Positions 53,236-61,939 are shown, counted from the first letter of the stretch. The stretch is DNA of 64,000 bases from Allopusillimonas ginsengisoli (GCF_004153455.1 NZ_SDQE01000012.1:90806-154805); one strand, 5' to 3'. The notes: a model not told the origin generated them from the letters alone. Translations and numbers: made by a program.

Positions 53236-53988
53236 ATGGCAACAGCTTGCATCAGTGCACGCAGCATTTCAAAGACATATCAGACCAGGGAGGGATTGCC
53301 TGTCAATGCCCTGGTGGATGTTTCGATCGATATAGGTGAAGCCGAAGTGTTGGCGATCCTCGGCGCCAGTGGTTGTGGGAAGAGCACGCTACTGCGGATC
53401 ATGGCCGGCCTTGATCTTGGTTTTTCCGGCGACATGATTGTCAAGGGGGGGGCTGTCAAGGGCCCGGGCCTGGACAGAGGGTTTGTTTTCCAGGATCACC
53501 GTCTTGTGCCCTGGATGACTGTGGGCGAGAACGTCGGCCTGGGCTTGCACCGTATGGAGAAGGCGCAGAGAGCTGACGCAATCGAGAAAAAGTTGGAGCT
53601 TGTTGGTTTGACTCGCTTCAGAGATGCATATCCCGCCCAATTGTCGGGAGGCATGGCGCAACGCGTCGCGATAGCAAGAGCGCTGGCACATGGTCCCGAT
53701 GTGCTGCTGCTTGATGAGCCATTTGGCGCACTCGATGCCTTGACGAGGGTAACTATGCAGGCTGAGGTATTGCGTATTCAGCAGCAGGAAAAACTCTCAT
53801 GTGTTCTGGTCACGCACGACATTGAAGAGGCTATTTATCTTGCGGATCGCATTCTGGTTCTGTCCAGCAGCCCGGGAACTGTCAAGGCAGTAATTGACGT
53901 TGATATGCCCAAGCCACGGCATCGAGCTTCGGTCGAGTTCACTGAGTTGCGAGAGCACATCTACACCACCCACTTTGGAACCCACTAG
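53236..53988 (+). CDS. ABC transporter ATPase, TauB/SsuB type
   Basis: A 250-aa nucleotide-binding subunit with Walker A GASGCGKST, Q-loop VFQDHRLVPW, signature LSGGM, Walker B VLLLDEPFGALDA and switch His in VTHDIEEA. It starts at the ATG at 53236 (AAAGGAAACGAG). It energises uptake through the preceding permease; the receptor gene follows after 44 nt, a complete permease-ATPase-receptor set. Confidence 0.93.
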   Translation: MATACISARSISKTYQTREGLPVNALVDVSIDIGEAEVLAILGASGCGKSTLLRIMAGLDLGFSGDMIVKGGAVKGPGLDRGFVFQDHRLVPWMTVGENVGLGLHRMEKAQRADAIEKKLELVGLTRFRDAYPAQLSGGMAQRVAIARALAHGPDVLLLDEPFGALDALTRVTMQAEVLRIQQQEKLSCVLVTHDIEEAIYLADRILVLSSSPGTVKAVIDVDMPKPRHRASVEFTELREHIYTTHFGTH

Positions 53989-54032
53989 CACGGCTTTGTC
54001 CGCACTGCCATCAAGAGAAGGGACTGCACATT

Positions 54033-54986
54033 ATGTTCAAATATATCCACCACCTAGGGGCCGTCCTGGCCCTGCTGCTTGCTTTAGTAAGCGTCAGCGC
54101 ATCTGCCAGCGACGTTCGTATTGGCTATATGCCATATCTCCCGTATACCAATGTTCTATATGCTAAGGAAAAGAATCTGATAGACGACGAGCTGAAGAAA
54201 GCAGGGCTCGATCAGAAAGTAAAGTGGGTGCAATTCAGCTCCGGAGGCCTGGTCAGCGAAGGCATGGCGGCGAAAGAGCTCGATATGGGGATTCTCGGTA
54301 TTGTGCCTGCAACAATAGGCCGCTCTGCGGGGCAGAATTCGAAGCTGATTGCTCTTGGCTCGACCGCTCCGAAGAGCCATGCCCTGGTTGTTCGGGCCGA
54401 CATGAACGTATCTAAGGTGTCTGATCTTAAAGGGAAGCGTGTTGCCACGACGTATGGCTCAACCGTCTACGAACTTCTTTTCAAGATGCTGGATGAAGCG
54501 GGAATGACAACCAAAGATGTTCAGCTCGTCAATATGCAGCCGGCTGACATGAATATAAGTCTGCGGAACAAGACGATTGATGCCGCCGTTGTTTGGGATC
54601 CTCTGCTGCCGCGACTGGTCGCTGAAGGCGTGGTGAAAGAGCTCAGGGATGGGACGGGAATAAACGATAACATCAATGTTATTGTTGCGCGGGGAGACTA
54701 TGTAAAGGAAAATCCCGAAGTGGCCAGGGCGGTGTTGCGGGGAATCGCGCGTGCGAATGCAGATATCAAGACTGATCCTGATACAGCTGCGTTGATGTTC
54801 GCCAAAACGTTTGATTTGCCTGATGAGGTTGCCATGAAGGCGCTCCACAACTATCACTATGCGCTGGAGTTGCCTGAGTCAGTACAGAATCAAATTTCAG
54901 ACTCCATAAATTTTCTCAAAGAAGAGAAAATCATTCGTCGGTCTGTTGATGTGAAGGATTTTGTGGATCTGTCTTTCATCAAGTGA
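54033..54986 (+). CDS. ABC transporter substrate-binding protein, TauA/SsuA type
   Basis: A 317-aa periplasmic receptor with a signal peptide (cleavage near VSASAS-DVRIGYMPY). It has the family features KGKRVATTYGSTVYELLFKML and AAVVWDPLLPRL. Third gene of the transporter operon. The ligand is not readable from the sequence; sulfonate is the textbook case, but no sulfonatase or monooxygenase is nearby, so an organic acid is more likely. Confidence 0.9.
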   Translation: MFKYIHHLGAVLALLLALVSVSASASDVRIGYMPYLPYTNVLYAKEKNLIDDELKKAGLDQKVKWVQFSSGGLVSEGMAAKELDMGILGIVPATIGRSAGQNSKLIALGSTAPKSHALVVRADMNVSKVSDLKGKRVATTYGSTVYELLFKMLDEAGMTTKDVQLVNMQPADMNISLRNKTIDAAVVWDPLLPRLVAEGVVKELRDGTGINDNINVIVARGDYVKENPEVARAVLRGIARANADIKTDPDTAALMFAKTFDLPDEVAMKALHNYHYALELPESVQNQISDSINFLKEEKIIRRSVDVKDFVDLSFIK

Positions 54987-55097
54987 ACCGTTAGCCGGCA
55001 ACAGGTTGGGTGTCAGTCTATGCGGCAGGCACCCTCCGTTGCGCTGTGGACCGCCATGCGGCCTTTTGTGCTGCTGGCTTTTTTATATCAATCAGAT

Positions 55098-55835
55098 TCA
55101 AGCTTGGTTTTCGGCCGCGGCAAGATGCTCTTCGAGCGATTTCAACGCGGCTTCTGCTGCCCGCTGTACGTGATAAGCGCAGGCGATCCGCGCAGCCTCA
55201 GGATCCTTGTTCCTGATGGCGGCCATGACGGTTTCGAGTTCAGCAAGCGTCTGAGGCGGGCGTTCTGCGGCGGAGAGGGATACAGACCGCAACCGGCGTA
55301 CCCGACCATTCAGGCGCAATAGTGTTTCCCTTGCAACTTCATTGCGGGCGCCACTGAGCAGGATGCGATAGAACTCTTCTTTCAAGTATATTAACTTGCT
55401 GTATTCCTCGGACTTGATGCACTGTCGGATCCCTTCGAAGCATTCCTCAAGTTCGCTTCGCTCCAGATTGTTTGCAAGTTGCGCAAACTGTTGTCCCGCG
55501 AACCCTTCAAGCAGTTCTCGAACCTGGTAGATTTCCACGGTTTCTTTGAGCGAGAGATAGGCAACCTCAGGCCCTCGATAGGGCACCAGATTGATGAGGC
55601 CTTCCGCTTCCAATTGGCGCAAGGCTTCGCGCAAAGATGTTCTGCTTACGCCCAGCCGCGTGCATAGGTCGCGTTCAATGAGCTTTTCGCCAGGCTTGAG
55701 AACGCCCGTGTATATGGCATCGCGCAGCCGATCTTCGATCTGCCGGCGTACCGGAGCGAGAGCGGGGGAAATGGAAAGAGGGTTCGCTGTCATTGTTTTG
55801 GATAAAGATGTTTTTAACATCAGATTAGCAGACAT
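55098..55835 (-). CDS. GntR-family (FCD) transcriptional regulator
   Basis: A 245-aa regulator. A winged HTH lies at about 25-90 (GEKLIERDLCTRLGVSRTSLREALRQLEAEGL). An all-helical FCD effector domain follows, with its metal/effector-binding residues in the EIYQVRELLEG and YHVQRAAEAAL helices. ATG at 55835 with AAAGG upstream. The open frame extends to 56348, but that part is antisense to the next gene. Divergent from the CMD-amidohydrolase operon; the operator-like sites in the 102-nt gap suggest autoregulation. Confidence 0.93.
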   Translation of the reverse strand: MSANLMLKTSLSKTMTANPLSISPALAPVRRQIEDRLRDAIYTGVLKPGEKLIERDLCTRLGVSRTSLREALRQLEAEGLINLVPYRGPEVAYLSLKETVEIYQVRELLEGFAGQQFAQLANNLERSELEECFEGIRQCIKSEEYSKLIYLKEEFYRILLSGARNEVARETLLRLNGRVRRLRSVSLSAAERPPQTLAELETVMAAIRNKDPEAARIACAYHVQRAAEAALKSLEEHLAAAENQA

Positions 55836-55875
55836 TATTACACCTTTAGAGAGGCAGCCACAGATTAAAATTATC

Positions 55876-55910
55876 TTGTACGTCGTACGATTGTATGGCA
55901 ATATTATAAA
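55876..55910. promoter_or_regulatory. Candidate GntR operators in the divergent gntR / catabolic operon promoter
   Basis: Two sites side by side. GTACG-T-CGTAC (55878-55888) is a perfect inverted repeat. ATTG-TATGG-CAAT (55890-55902) continues into TATAAA at 55905-55910, identical over 21 nt to the transporter promoter at 52329-52349. Shine-Dalgarno TTGGAGATG lies before the ATG at 55938. Confidence 0.6.
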
Positions 55911-55937
55911 AAATTCGCAATTACTTGGAGATGAACA

Positions 55938-56342
55938 ATGAGCGACGAAATGTTTGATAAAGGTTTGAAGGTGCGCAGGGAGGTACTTGGAGCCGAGTAT
56001 GTCGACGGCTCCCTGCAGAATGCAACGGATTTCATGATGGCCTTTCAAGACATCACTACCCGCTGGTGCTGGGGGTACGCCTGGACTCGACCTGGCTTGA
56101 ATCGCAAGACCCGAAGCCTTATCAATCTTGGCATGCTTACTGCACTTAACAGGCCCGCAGAAATAAGGATGCATGTGAAGGGAGCGCTCAAGAATGGCGT
56201 GACTGCCGAAGAGATTAAAGAGGTTCTGTTGCAGGCCACTGTTTATTGCGGCATTCCTGCCGGGCTTGACGCTTTCAAGATAGCCAATCAGGTATTGCTC
56301 GACGAGGGCGTCATCGAGCAACGGAAACAGGCCGCTGAATAA
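55938..56342 (+). CDS. Carboxymuconolactone decarboxylase-like protein (PcaC/AhpD fold)
   Basis: A 134-aa all-helical CMD-family protein. It contains TRPGLNRKTRSLINLGMLTAL, EIRMHVKGALKNGVTAEEIKEVL and the Cys in VYCGIPAG, the conserved blocks of gamma-carboxymuconolactone decarboxylase. It lacks the CxxC of AhpD peroxidase-reductases. In a pathway it would decarboxylate a lactone or keto acid. First gene of an operon that runs to the ALDH at 61939. Confidence 0.88.
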   Translation: MSDEMFDKGLKVRREVLGAEYVDGSLQNATDFMMAFQDITTRWCWGYAWTRPGLNRKTRSLINLGMLTALNRPAEIRMHVKGALKNGVTAEEIKEVLLQATVYCGIPAGLDAFKIANQVLLDEGVIEQRKQAAE

Positions 56343-56417
56343 GCACATTGCAGTTGAACTGCCAATCGGGCGCCCCGGTGCCTGATGGCCGGCCCCATAC
56401 TGAACGATGGAATAGAC

Positions 56418-57272
56418 ATGACAATTGATATGCGACTACGCCCTCCGCTGGAATCCTGGAAAACGACAGCTCAATTCAAAGAAGGCACGGGCTACTATCC
56501 TTCGCGATATGGGTTTCCTCGTCCCAAGTCTGTGAGTACGCAGGATATCGGTGATTTGCTTGTAGAGATGGACGAAGCGGACATTACCTGGGGGGTCGTC
56601 ATGGGCAGGCAATCAGCCCCGCCTCATGGCATTGTTCCCAACGGAGAGATCGAAGCGTTTATAGATCAGCATCCCGGGCGGTTTGTGGGCTTTGCGGGTA
56701 TTGATCTGAGGGATATCGAGAAGGGTGTTGCAGATCTGGACGCCTATGCGCATTCAGGCAAGTTCAAGGGGATTTCGATAGAGCCCGGCGCAGGCTTTAC
56801 ACCTTTGTACTCGGATGATCCGAGCCTGTTCCCACTCTACGAGCGAGCACAGGAATTGGAACTTCCGCTGTCCATTACGCTCAGCGGTTATCTGTCTTCA
56901 ATGGCGGGCCATCCTACTTCTTATGGGAATCCATCGCCTGTATCGACAGTCGCCAGAAAATTTCCGAAGCTCAAAATCGTCGTGTCCCATGCGGCATGGC
57001 CAAATGTAATGCCTATGCTTGAGGTGGCGTTTCTGCATGACAATGTCTACGTCTCGCCTGACCTGTATATGAATCATATACATACACCTGGCGCGCACGA
57101 ATATATCCGTGCAGCCAAATTCTACTTGGCTGACCGCCTGTTGTTCGGAACCGCATACCCAAGCAGGCCGCTCAAGGAAAGTGTGGAAGGGTTCAGACAG
57201 TGGGGGCTTGACCAGGATCTTGCCGAAAAAATTCTTCATAAAAACGCAGCCAGATTAATGGGAATGGAGTGA
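56418..57272 (+). CDS. Amidohydrolase-2-fold protein lacking metal-ligand residues (paralogue 1)
   Basis: A 284-aa TIM-barrel protein of the ACMSD/LigI-like amidohydrolase family. It has the scaffold (GFAGIDLRD, FKGISIEPG, PLYERAQELELPL, VSHAAWP, NVYVSPDLY, LLFGTAYP). The N-terminal metal motif HxH is replaced by R-L-R in IDMRLRPP (6-8). The C-terminal metal Asp of FGSDYP is Ala246; His191 remains. I choose the ATG at 56418, which aligns with the start of the downstream paralogue. It therefore probably works without the usual metal centre, or binds rather than cleaves. Confidence 0.85.
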   Translation: MTIDMRLRPPLESWKTTAQFKEGTGYYPSRYGFPRPKSVSTQDIGDLLVEMDEADITWGVVMGRQSAPPHGIVPNGEIEAFIDQHPGRFVGFAGIDLRDIEKGVADLDAYAHSGKFKGISIEPGAGFTPLYSDDPSLFPLYERAQELELPLSITLSGYLSSMAGHPTSYGNPSPVSTVARKFPKLKIVVSHAAWPNVMPMLEVAFLHDNVYVSPDLYMNHIHTPGAHEYIRAAKFYLADRLLFGTAYPSRPLKESVEGFRQWGLDQDLAEKILHKNAARLMGME

Positions 57273-57276
57273 GAAA

Positions 57277-58134
57277 GTGAGAACAATCATTGATATGCGA
57301 TGCAGGCCGCCGCTTCCAGAGTTTCGGGCTTACTTTGATATTCCCCGCATAAGCTGGCATGGCGCCCGTACTGGTGCCGCCGAGGTATCTCCGGCGTTTG
57401 TGCAGGGATCCATGGATCTGTTCTTCGAGGAAATGGATCAGGCAGGTGTCGAGATTGCCGTGGTTCAGGGCAGAAACAGTCCGGCTGTCTTTATGGGTAA
57501 GCAATTCAACGCGGCATTTATTCCCAATGAACGTCTTGCGGAAATTCAGGATAAGTATGCAGGGCGTTTCGCCTGCTTCGCGGGCATTGATGTTTCCAAT
57601 ACTGCCCACAATGCCGTCGAGGAAACCGTGAGGTCCGTAAAAACGCTGGGGCTCAAGGGTATTTTCATTGAGCCGGGAAGGCAGATACAGAGCACGCCAG
57701 ACGATGAGCGTGTCTTTCCGGTTTACGAGAAATGCATTGAGCTGGGCGTTCCAGTGAACCTGATGAGTGGTCCTTATGCAGGTGCTGATATAGGTGTATC
57801 CGACCCCCTGTATGTAGACCGGCTGTGCACACGCTACCCGGAACTCAAAGTCATACTGGGACATGGAGGATATCCATACGTCCAGCAGATTCTCGGGGTT
57901 GCCTTCAAGCACACCAACCTCTATGTATCCCCCGACATGTACGTATTCGCTCCGGGAGGCAAAGCGTATATTGAGGCTGCGAATGGCGCCCTGCGGGATC
58001 AGATTATTTACGGCTCCGCCTACCCATTGCGCCCGATTATCCAGACGGTCAAAGATACACTCGCGCTCGGAATGTCAACTGAAAGCGAACGGGCCTATCT
58101 GGAACTGAACGCGCGCAGGTTGCTGGATATTTAA
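57277..58134 (+). CDS. Amidohydrolase-2-fold protein lacking metal-ligand residues (paralogue 2)
   Basis: A 285-aa protein with GTG start 4 nt after paralogue 1 and the same block order (IIDMRCRPPLPEF, CFAGIDVSN, LKGIFIEPG, ILGHGGYP, NLYVSPDMY, IIYGSAYP). HxH is again replaced by R-C-R, and the metal Asp by Ala248; His196 remains. The shared start motif IDMRxRPPL and shared losses show the pair came from one metal-free ancestor by duplication. They may form a heteromer. Confidence 0.85.
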   Translation: MRTIIDMRCRPPLPEFRAYFDIPRISWHGARTGAAEVSPAFVQGSMDLFFEEMDQAGVEIAVVQGRNSPAVFMGKQFNAAFIPNERLAEIQDKYAGRFACFAGIDVSNTAHNAVEETVRSVKTLGLKGIFIEPGRQIQSTPDDERVFPVYEKCIELGVPVNLMSGPYAGADIGVSDPLYVDRLCTRYPELKVILGHGGYPYVQQILGVAFKHTNLYVSPDMYVFAPGGKAYIEAANGALRDQIIYGSAYPLRPIIQTVKDTLALGMSTESERAYLELNARRLLDI

Positions 58135-58187
58135 CAGTCTATGCGGAGTAGGAGGAAATTCTTCGGCTCTTGCATCAGGAGATATCG

Positions 58188-59162
58188 ATGATTCGCAAAC
58201 TTGTATTTACTACCATGCTGGCAGCCAGCCTTGCGTCGCCTCAATTGAGCATGGCGGCCACACAGCCGTTCCCCAGCAAACCCGTGACTGTTATTGTTCC
58301 CTGGCCGGCTGGGGGAGGTACTGATATTCTGGCGCGGGCGCTTGGCCAGAAACTTGGGTCTATATGGAACCAGCCAGTCGTGGTTGAGAACCGGTCGGGA
58401 GCGGTTGGCTTCATCGGTGCCCAGGCACTCGCCCGTGCAGCGCCAGACGGCTACACAATCATGATGACGTCAATGGCCTTGGCGACAAACAAGATATTTC
58501 TCAACAGGGACCAATTGGATCCAACCAAGGATTTTGCGCCTGTTACGCTACTGGCTGGAGCCCCCCATGTCCTGGTCGTCAGGCCGGATTTGCCTGTCCA
58601 CAATATCAAGGAATTGCTGGCTCTGGCCAAGCCTGGAACGTCAACGTTGAAGTACAGCTCCGCTGGGCCTGGCAGCCCATGGCATCTGGCGGCGGAATTA
58701 TTCAAGGTGCAGACTGGCGCTGACATGTTGCATGTTCCCTATAAGGGGGGGGCGCCAGCTGTCATGGATTTGCTTGGTAAGCAGGTAGATCTCACGTTTG
58801 CCAACATCATGCTGGTGAAACCCTACATTGAGGATGGCTCCTTGCGGGTTTTGGGGGTTACCACCAGGGAACGTTCATCGGTGCTTCCAGATGTTCCCAC
58901 ATTGGCCGAGCAGGGTGTGAAGGACTACGACTTTACTTCGTGGTACGCATTCTATGCACCAAAGGGCACGGACGAGGCGGTGTTGAACAAGCTCAGCAAT
59001 GACATACGTCAAGCACTGAGCAGCCCCGAGGTCAAGCGAACCTATGTTGAGTCCGGTCTGGAGATCATCGGCAGCTCACCGGGGGAGTTGGCCGAGTATA
59101 TGAAGAAAGAGATCGATAAATGGACGCGTGTCGCAAAGGCGGCGCATATTGCACCTGAATAA
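58188..59162 (+). CDS. Bug-type (TctC) periplasmic solute-binding protein
   Basis: A 324-aa receptor with a signal peptide (cleavage near LSMAA-TQPFPSK) and the Bug opening FPSKPVTVIVPWPAGGGTD. It then has ENRSGAVGFIGAQAL and LHVPYKGGAPAVMDLLGKQV. Start at the ATG at 58188 after AGGAGATATCG. Inside the catabolic operon but again without TctAB. The same block has a full TauABC-type importer, so this receptor may be a sensor or use a remote transporter. Confidence 0.92.
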   Translation: MIRKLVFTTMLAASLASPQLSMAATQPFPSKPVTVIVPWPAGGGTDILARALGQKLGSIWNQPVVVENRSGAVGFIGAQALARAAPDGYTIMMTSMALATNKIFLNRDQLDPTKDFAPVTLLAGAPHVLVVRPDLPVHNIKELLALAKPGTSTLKYSSAGPGSPWHLAAELFKVQTGADMLHVPYKGGAPAVMDLLGKQVDLTFANIMLVKPYIEDGSLRVLGVTTRERSSVLPDVPTLAEQGVKDYDFTSWYAFYAPKGTDEAVLNKLSNDIRQALSSPEVKRTYVESGLEIIGSSPGELAEYMKKEIDKWTRVAKAAHIAPE

Positions 59163-59176
59163 TTGGAGTCTGGGTA

Positions 59177-60436
59177 ATGCAAGCAAGTAAAAGCATAGCC
59201 GCATCGGTAGCTGGCTGGCTGGAGTTGGCGATAACGGACCGGGTCCTCAAAAAGGTGGCGTCAGGTCTGATGGCAACAATAAAGATTGAATCTGGCGATG
59301 ATAGCTGGTATTTAAATGTGAATAGTGAAGGGTGGGGGCTGGCATCAAAGAGTGAGGCGGCATCCGACGTAATCGTGCGCGCAAGCGGTGATACGTGGGA
59401 GAAATTGCTCGATACTGATCCCGTGGAGCCTGGCTGGCAAAGCTTTGGTGCGATTATCAGGCAGAACTCGCTGTTCTCTATTGATGGGGAGCCTTTGCGG
59501 ATTGCGCATCTGCTGCCCAGCCTTGAGCGGCTGATAGAGCTGGCACATTTGAACAAGCAAAAGTTCACGGGCGTTGCGCCGGTCAGGGATCTCTCTCAGG
59601 TGACAGGAAAGTACACCACCCATGATGAGGCCTATTCGCCGATCAGTCCTGTTTATTGGGAAGAGGCCGGCCAAGGCATTCCTCTGGTCATGCTCCACAC
59701 TGCCGGAGCAGACGCTCGGCAATTTCGTCACCAGTTGGCTGATGTGGAGGTTGCGAAGGCATGGAAAATGTACGCATTCGACATGCCCGGGCATGGCCGC
59801 TCGGGAATGCCGGCTGGCTGGTCGCAGGGCGATGAGTATGTGCTGACCCAGGAGGCCTATCTGGATCAGTGCATCAAGTTTATTGAGAAGGTTGTAAAGA
59901 CGCCTGCCGTCATCATGGGCTGCTCCATGGGGGCAGCCATGTCGCTAGTTCTGGCTGCCCGGCGTCCCGACCTGGTTCTTGGCGTTGTGGCGCTGGAAGC
60001 GCCATGGCGTGCCCCGGGCCGACGGAGCTCGCTGTTGGCGGACATGCGGATAAATGCTGGATTGCACAATCCTTCTTATGTGCGTGCACTGCTGAGCCCG
60101 TCCAGCCTGCAATCCTATCGGGACGAAGCATGCTGGATCTACAGTCAGGCTGGTTTTGGCATTTACAGCGGTGATCTCGAGTTTTACAGCAACGAGTTCG
60201 ATGGGGAAATAGTTGGCAAGGAGCTGGCGAAAACAGATGTGCCTGTATATCTGTTGACCGGCAGTTATGACTATTCAGCTTCGCCAGAAAATACGCGAAA
60301 ACTGGCCTCTCTGGTGCCTCAGGCTGAGTTCGTTGAGATGGAGAATCTCGGGCATTTTCCGATGAGCGAGAATCCGGATGGTTTTCGGAAATATTGGGTC
60401 CAGGCCCTGGACGAGATGCAAGCTCAACTTCGGTAA
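59177..60436 (+). CDS. SCP2-like domain fused to an alpha/beta hydrolase
   Basis: A 419-aa two-domain protein. Residues about 10-125 resemble an SCP2 sterol/lipid-carrier domain (WYLNVNSEGW, ASDVIVRASGDTWEKLL, IDGEPLRIAHLLPSL). Residues about 155-415 are an alpha/beta hydrolase with oxyanion region MLHTAGADARQF, nucleophile Ser250 (MGCSMGAAM), acid Asp365 (TGSYDYSASP) and His393 (LGHFP). The triad is complete, so the hydrolase should be active. GGAG lies 9 nt before the ATG. The carrier domain hints at a hydrophobic or CoA-bound substrate; that is inference. Confidence 0.82.
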   Translation: MQASKSIAASVAGWLELAITDRVLKKVASGLMATIKIESGDDSWYLNVNSEGWGLASKSEAASDVIVRASGDTWEKLLDTDPVEPGWQSFGAIIRQNSLFSIDGEPLRIAHLLPSLERLIELAHLNKQKFTGVAPVRDLSQVTGKYTTHDEAYSPISPVYWEEAGQGIPLVMLHTAGADARQFRHQLADVEVAKAWKMYAFDMPGHGRSGMPAGWSQGDEYVLTQEAYLDQCIKFIEKVVKTPAVIMGCSMGAAMSLVLAARRPDLVLGVVALEAPWRAPGRRSSLLADMRINAGLHNPSYVRALLSPSSLQSYRDEACWIYSQAGFGIYSGDLEFYSNEFDGEIVGKELAKTDVPVYLLTGSYDYSASPENTRKLASLVPQAEFVEMENLGHFPMSENPDGFRKYWVQALDEMQAQLR

Positions 60437-60457
60437 CACGGGAACTTACTGGCACAC

Positions 60458-61939
60458 ATGCAGATGAATCTGAACGCTCTTGAATTTCCTCGGACACTTG
60501 TTCGGCCTGAACTACTGCATCAAGAATGCTGGCTTAATGGCCAGTGGCAAGGCGGCGATCCGGATAAGAGATTACCGGTTATCAACCCAGCCACGGGAGC
60601 GATACTGGCGCATGTGCCGAATATGGGCTATTCGGTGACCAGCCAGGCAATTGCAAACGCACAATCGGCACTCGCGGCTTGGCGCGCCAGGACAGGCAAG
60701 CAGCGATCCGTAATCTTGAAAAGATGGGCCCAGTTGATGCATGAGAATGCTGATGACCTCAGCAATATTCTTACTGCCGAGCAGGGCAAGCCTTTGAACG
60801 AAGCCTCAAGCGAGATTGCTTATGCCGCGTCGTTTCTGGATTGGTTTGCAGAGGAGGCCAAACGTATTGACGGCGATATCCTTCAAAGCCCGGTTTCTGG
60901 CCAGCGCTTGCTCGTGCTCAGGCAGCCGATCGGTGTTTGTGCAGCTATCACACCCTGGAACTTCCCGGCGGCCATGATTACGCGAAAGGTCGGGCCTGCG
61001 CTCGCGGCTGGTTGTGTGATCATTGTGAAGCCGGCTGAGCATACGCCTCTCACTGCGCTGGCTTTGGCTCACCTAGCGTACGAAGCTGGGGTGCCAGGTG
61101 ATGTTTTCCAGGTTGTCACGGGCGAGCCGGAGGAGATCGGAAACGCTCTGTGCGAAAGCGATATTGTGCGAAAGTTGAGCTTTACTGGTTCAACCGATGT
61201 CGGACGCATGCTGATGGCCAAGTGTGCGCCCACAGTCAAGAAGCTGTCTCTCGAGCTGGGCGGCAATGCGCCATTCATCGTATTTGATGATGCTGATCTT
61301 GATGAGGCCATGGATGCCCTGATGCTCGCCAAGTTCAGGAATTCGGGACAGACATGCATATGTGCCAACCGCGTCTTCGTGCAGTCGGGAATTTATTCCG
61401 CGCTGGCTGACAAACTGATTGAGAGAACCCGCGCATTAAAAATCGGAGACGGATCTGCTGAAGGCATACAGCAAGGCCCGTTAATAGACGGGCGGGCAAT
61501 ACGTAAAATACAGGCACTTCTCGAAGATGCCGTCAGCCATGGTGCAAGAATAGCGCTGGGTGGGCATGTCCATGAGAATGGTGGAACTTTCTTCGAACCC
61601 ACTATTATTCAAGATCTGTCGAAAGACATGCGGATATCGAGCGAGGAGATATTCGGTCCGGTTGCCGCTCTTTACAGGTTCGATACTGAGGCAGATGTGC
61701 TTGAGCTGGCCAATGCCTCAAAGTGTGGATTAGCGGCGTATCTATTTACGCGTGATCATGCACGGATATGGAGAATGTCCGAGGCGCTGGAATACGGAAT
61801 GGTAGGTGTCAATACCGCGGCAATTTCGAATGAAGTAGGGCCTTTCGGCGGCATCAAGCATTCCGGGCTGGGACGCGAAGGTTCCAAGTACGGAATAGAT
61901 GAATATCTGGAAACAAAATATATTTGCATGAAAGTTTGA
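60458..61939 (+). CDS. Aldehyde dehydrogenase, succinate-semialdehyde dehydrogenase-like
   Basis: A 493-aa ALDH of the GabD type with nucleophile Cys300 (NSGQTCICANRVFVQ), base Glu266 (LELGGN), PWNFPAAMITRK and the C-terminal GREGSKYGIDEYLETKYIC. This points to a semialdehyde of a small dicarboxylic acid, possibly succinate semialdehyde, as substrate. Last gene of the operon. Its 3' 184 nt are overlapped on the other strand by the pRiA4b-type frame. Confidence 0.9.
   Translation: MQMNLNALEFPRTLVRPELLHQECWLNGQWQGGDPDKRLPVINPATGAILAHVPNMGYSVTSQAIANAQSALAAWRARTGKQRSVILKRWAQLMHENADDLSNILTAEQGKPLNEASSEIAYAASFLDWFAEEAKRIDGDILQSPVSGQRLLVLRQPIGVCAAITPWNFPAAMITRKVGPALAAGCVIIVKPAEHTPLTALALAHLAYEAGVPGDVFQVVTGEPEEIGNALCESDIVRKLSFTGSTDVGRMLMAKCAPTVKKLSLELGGNAPFIVFDDADLDEAMDALMLAKFRNSGQTCICANRVFVQSGIYSALADKLIERTRALKIGDGSAEGIQQGPLIDGRAIRKIQALLEDAVSHGARIALGGHVHENGGTFFEPTIIQDLSKDMRISSEEIFGPVAALYRFDTEADVLELANASKCGLAAYLFTRDHARIWRMSEALEYGMVGVNTAAISNEVGPFGGIKHSGLGREGSKYGIDEYLETKYICMKV

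Noticed and set aside
52404..54986. Taurine/sulfonate importer
   Set aside because: The family fits, but no desulfonation genes are present; family members also import aromatic acids, so no sulfonate claim is made.
55836..56348. N-terminal extension of the GntR frame
   Set aside because: It runs antisense through the CMD-like gene; the ATG at 55835 has a Shine-Dalgarno and gives the normal family length.
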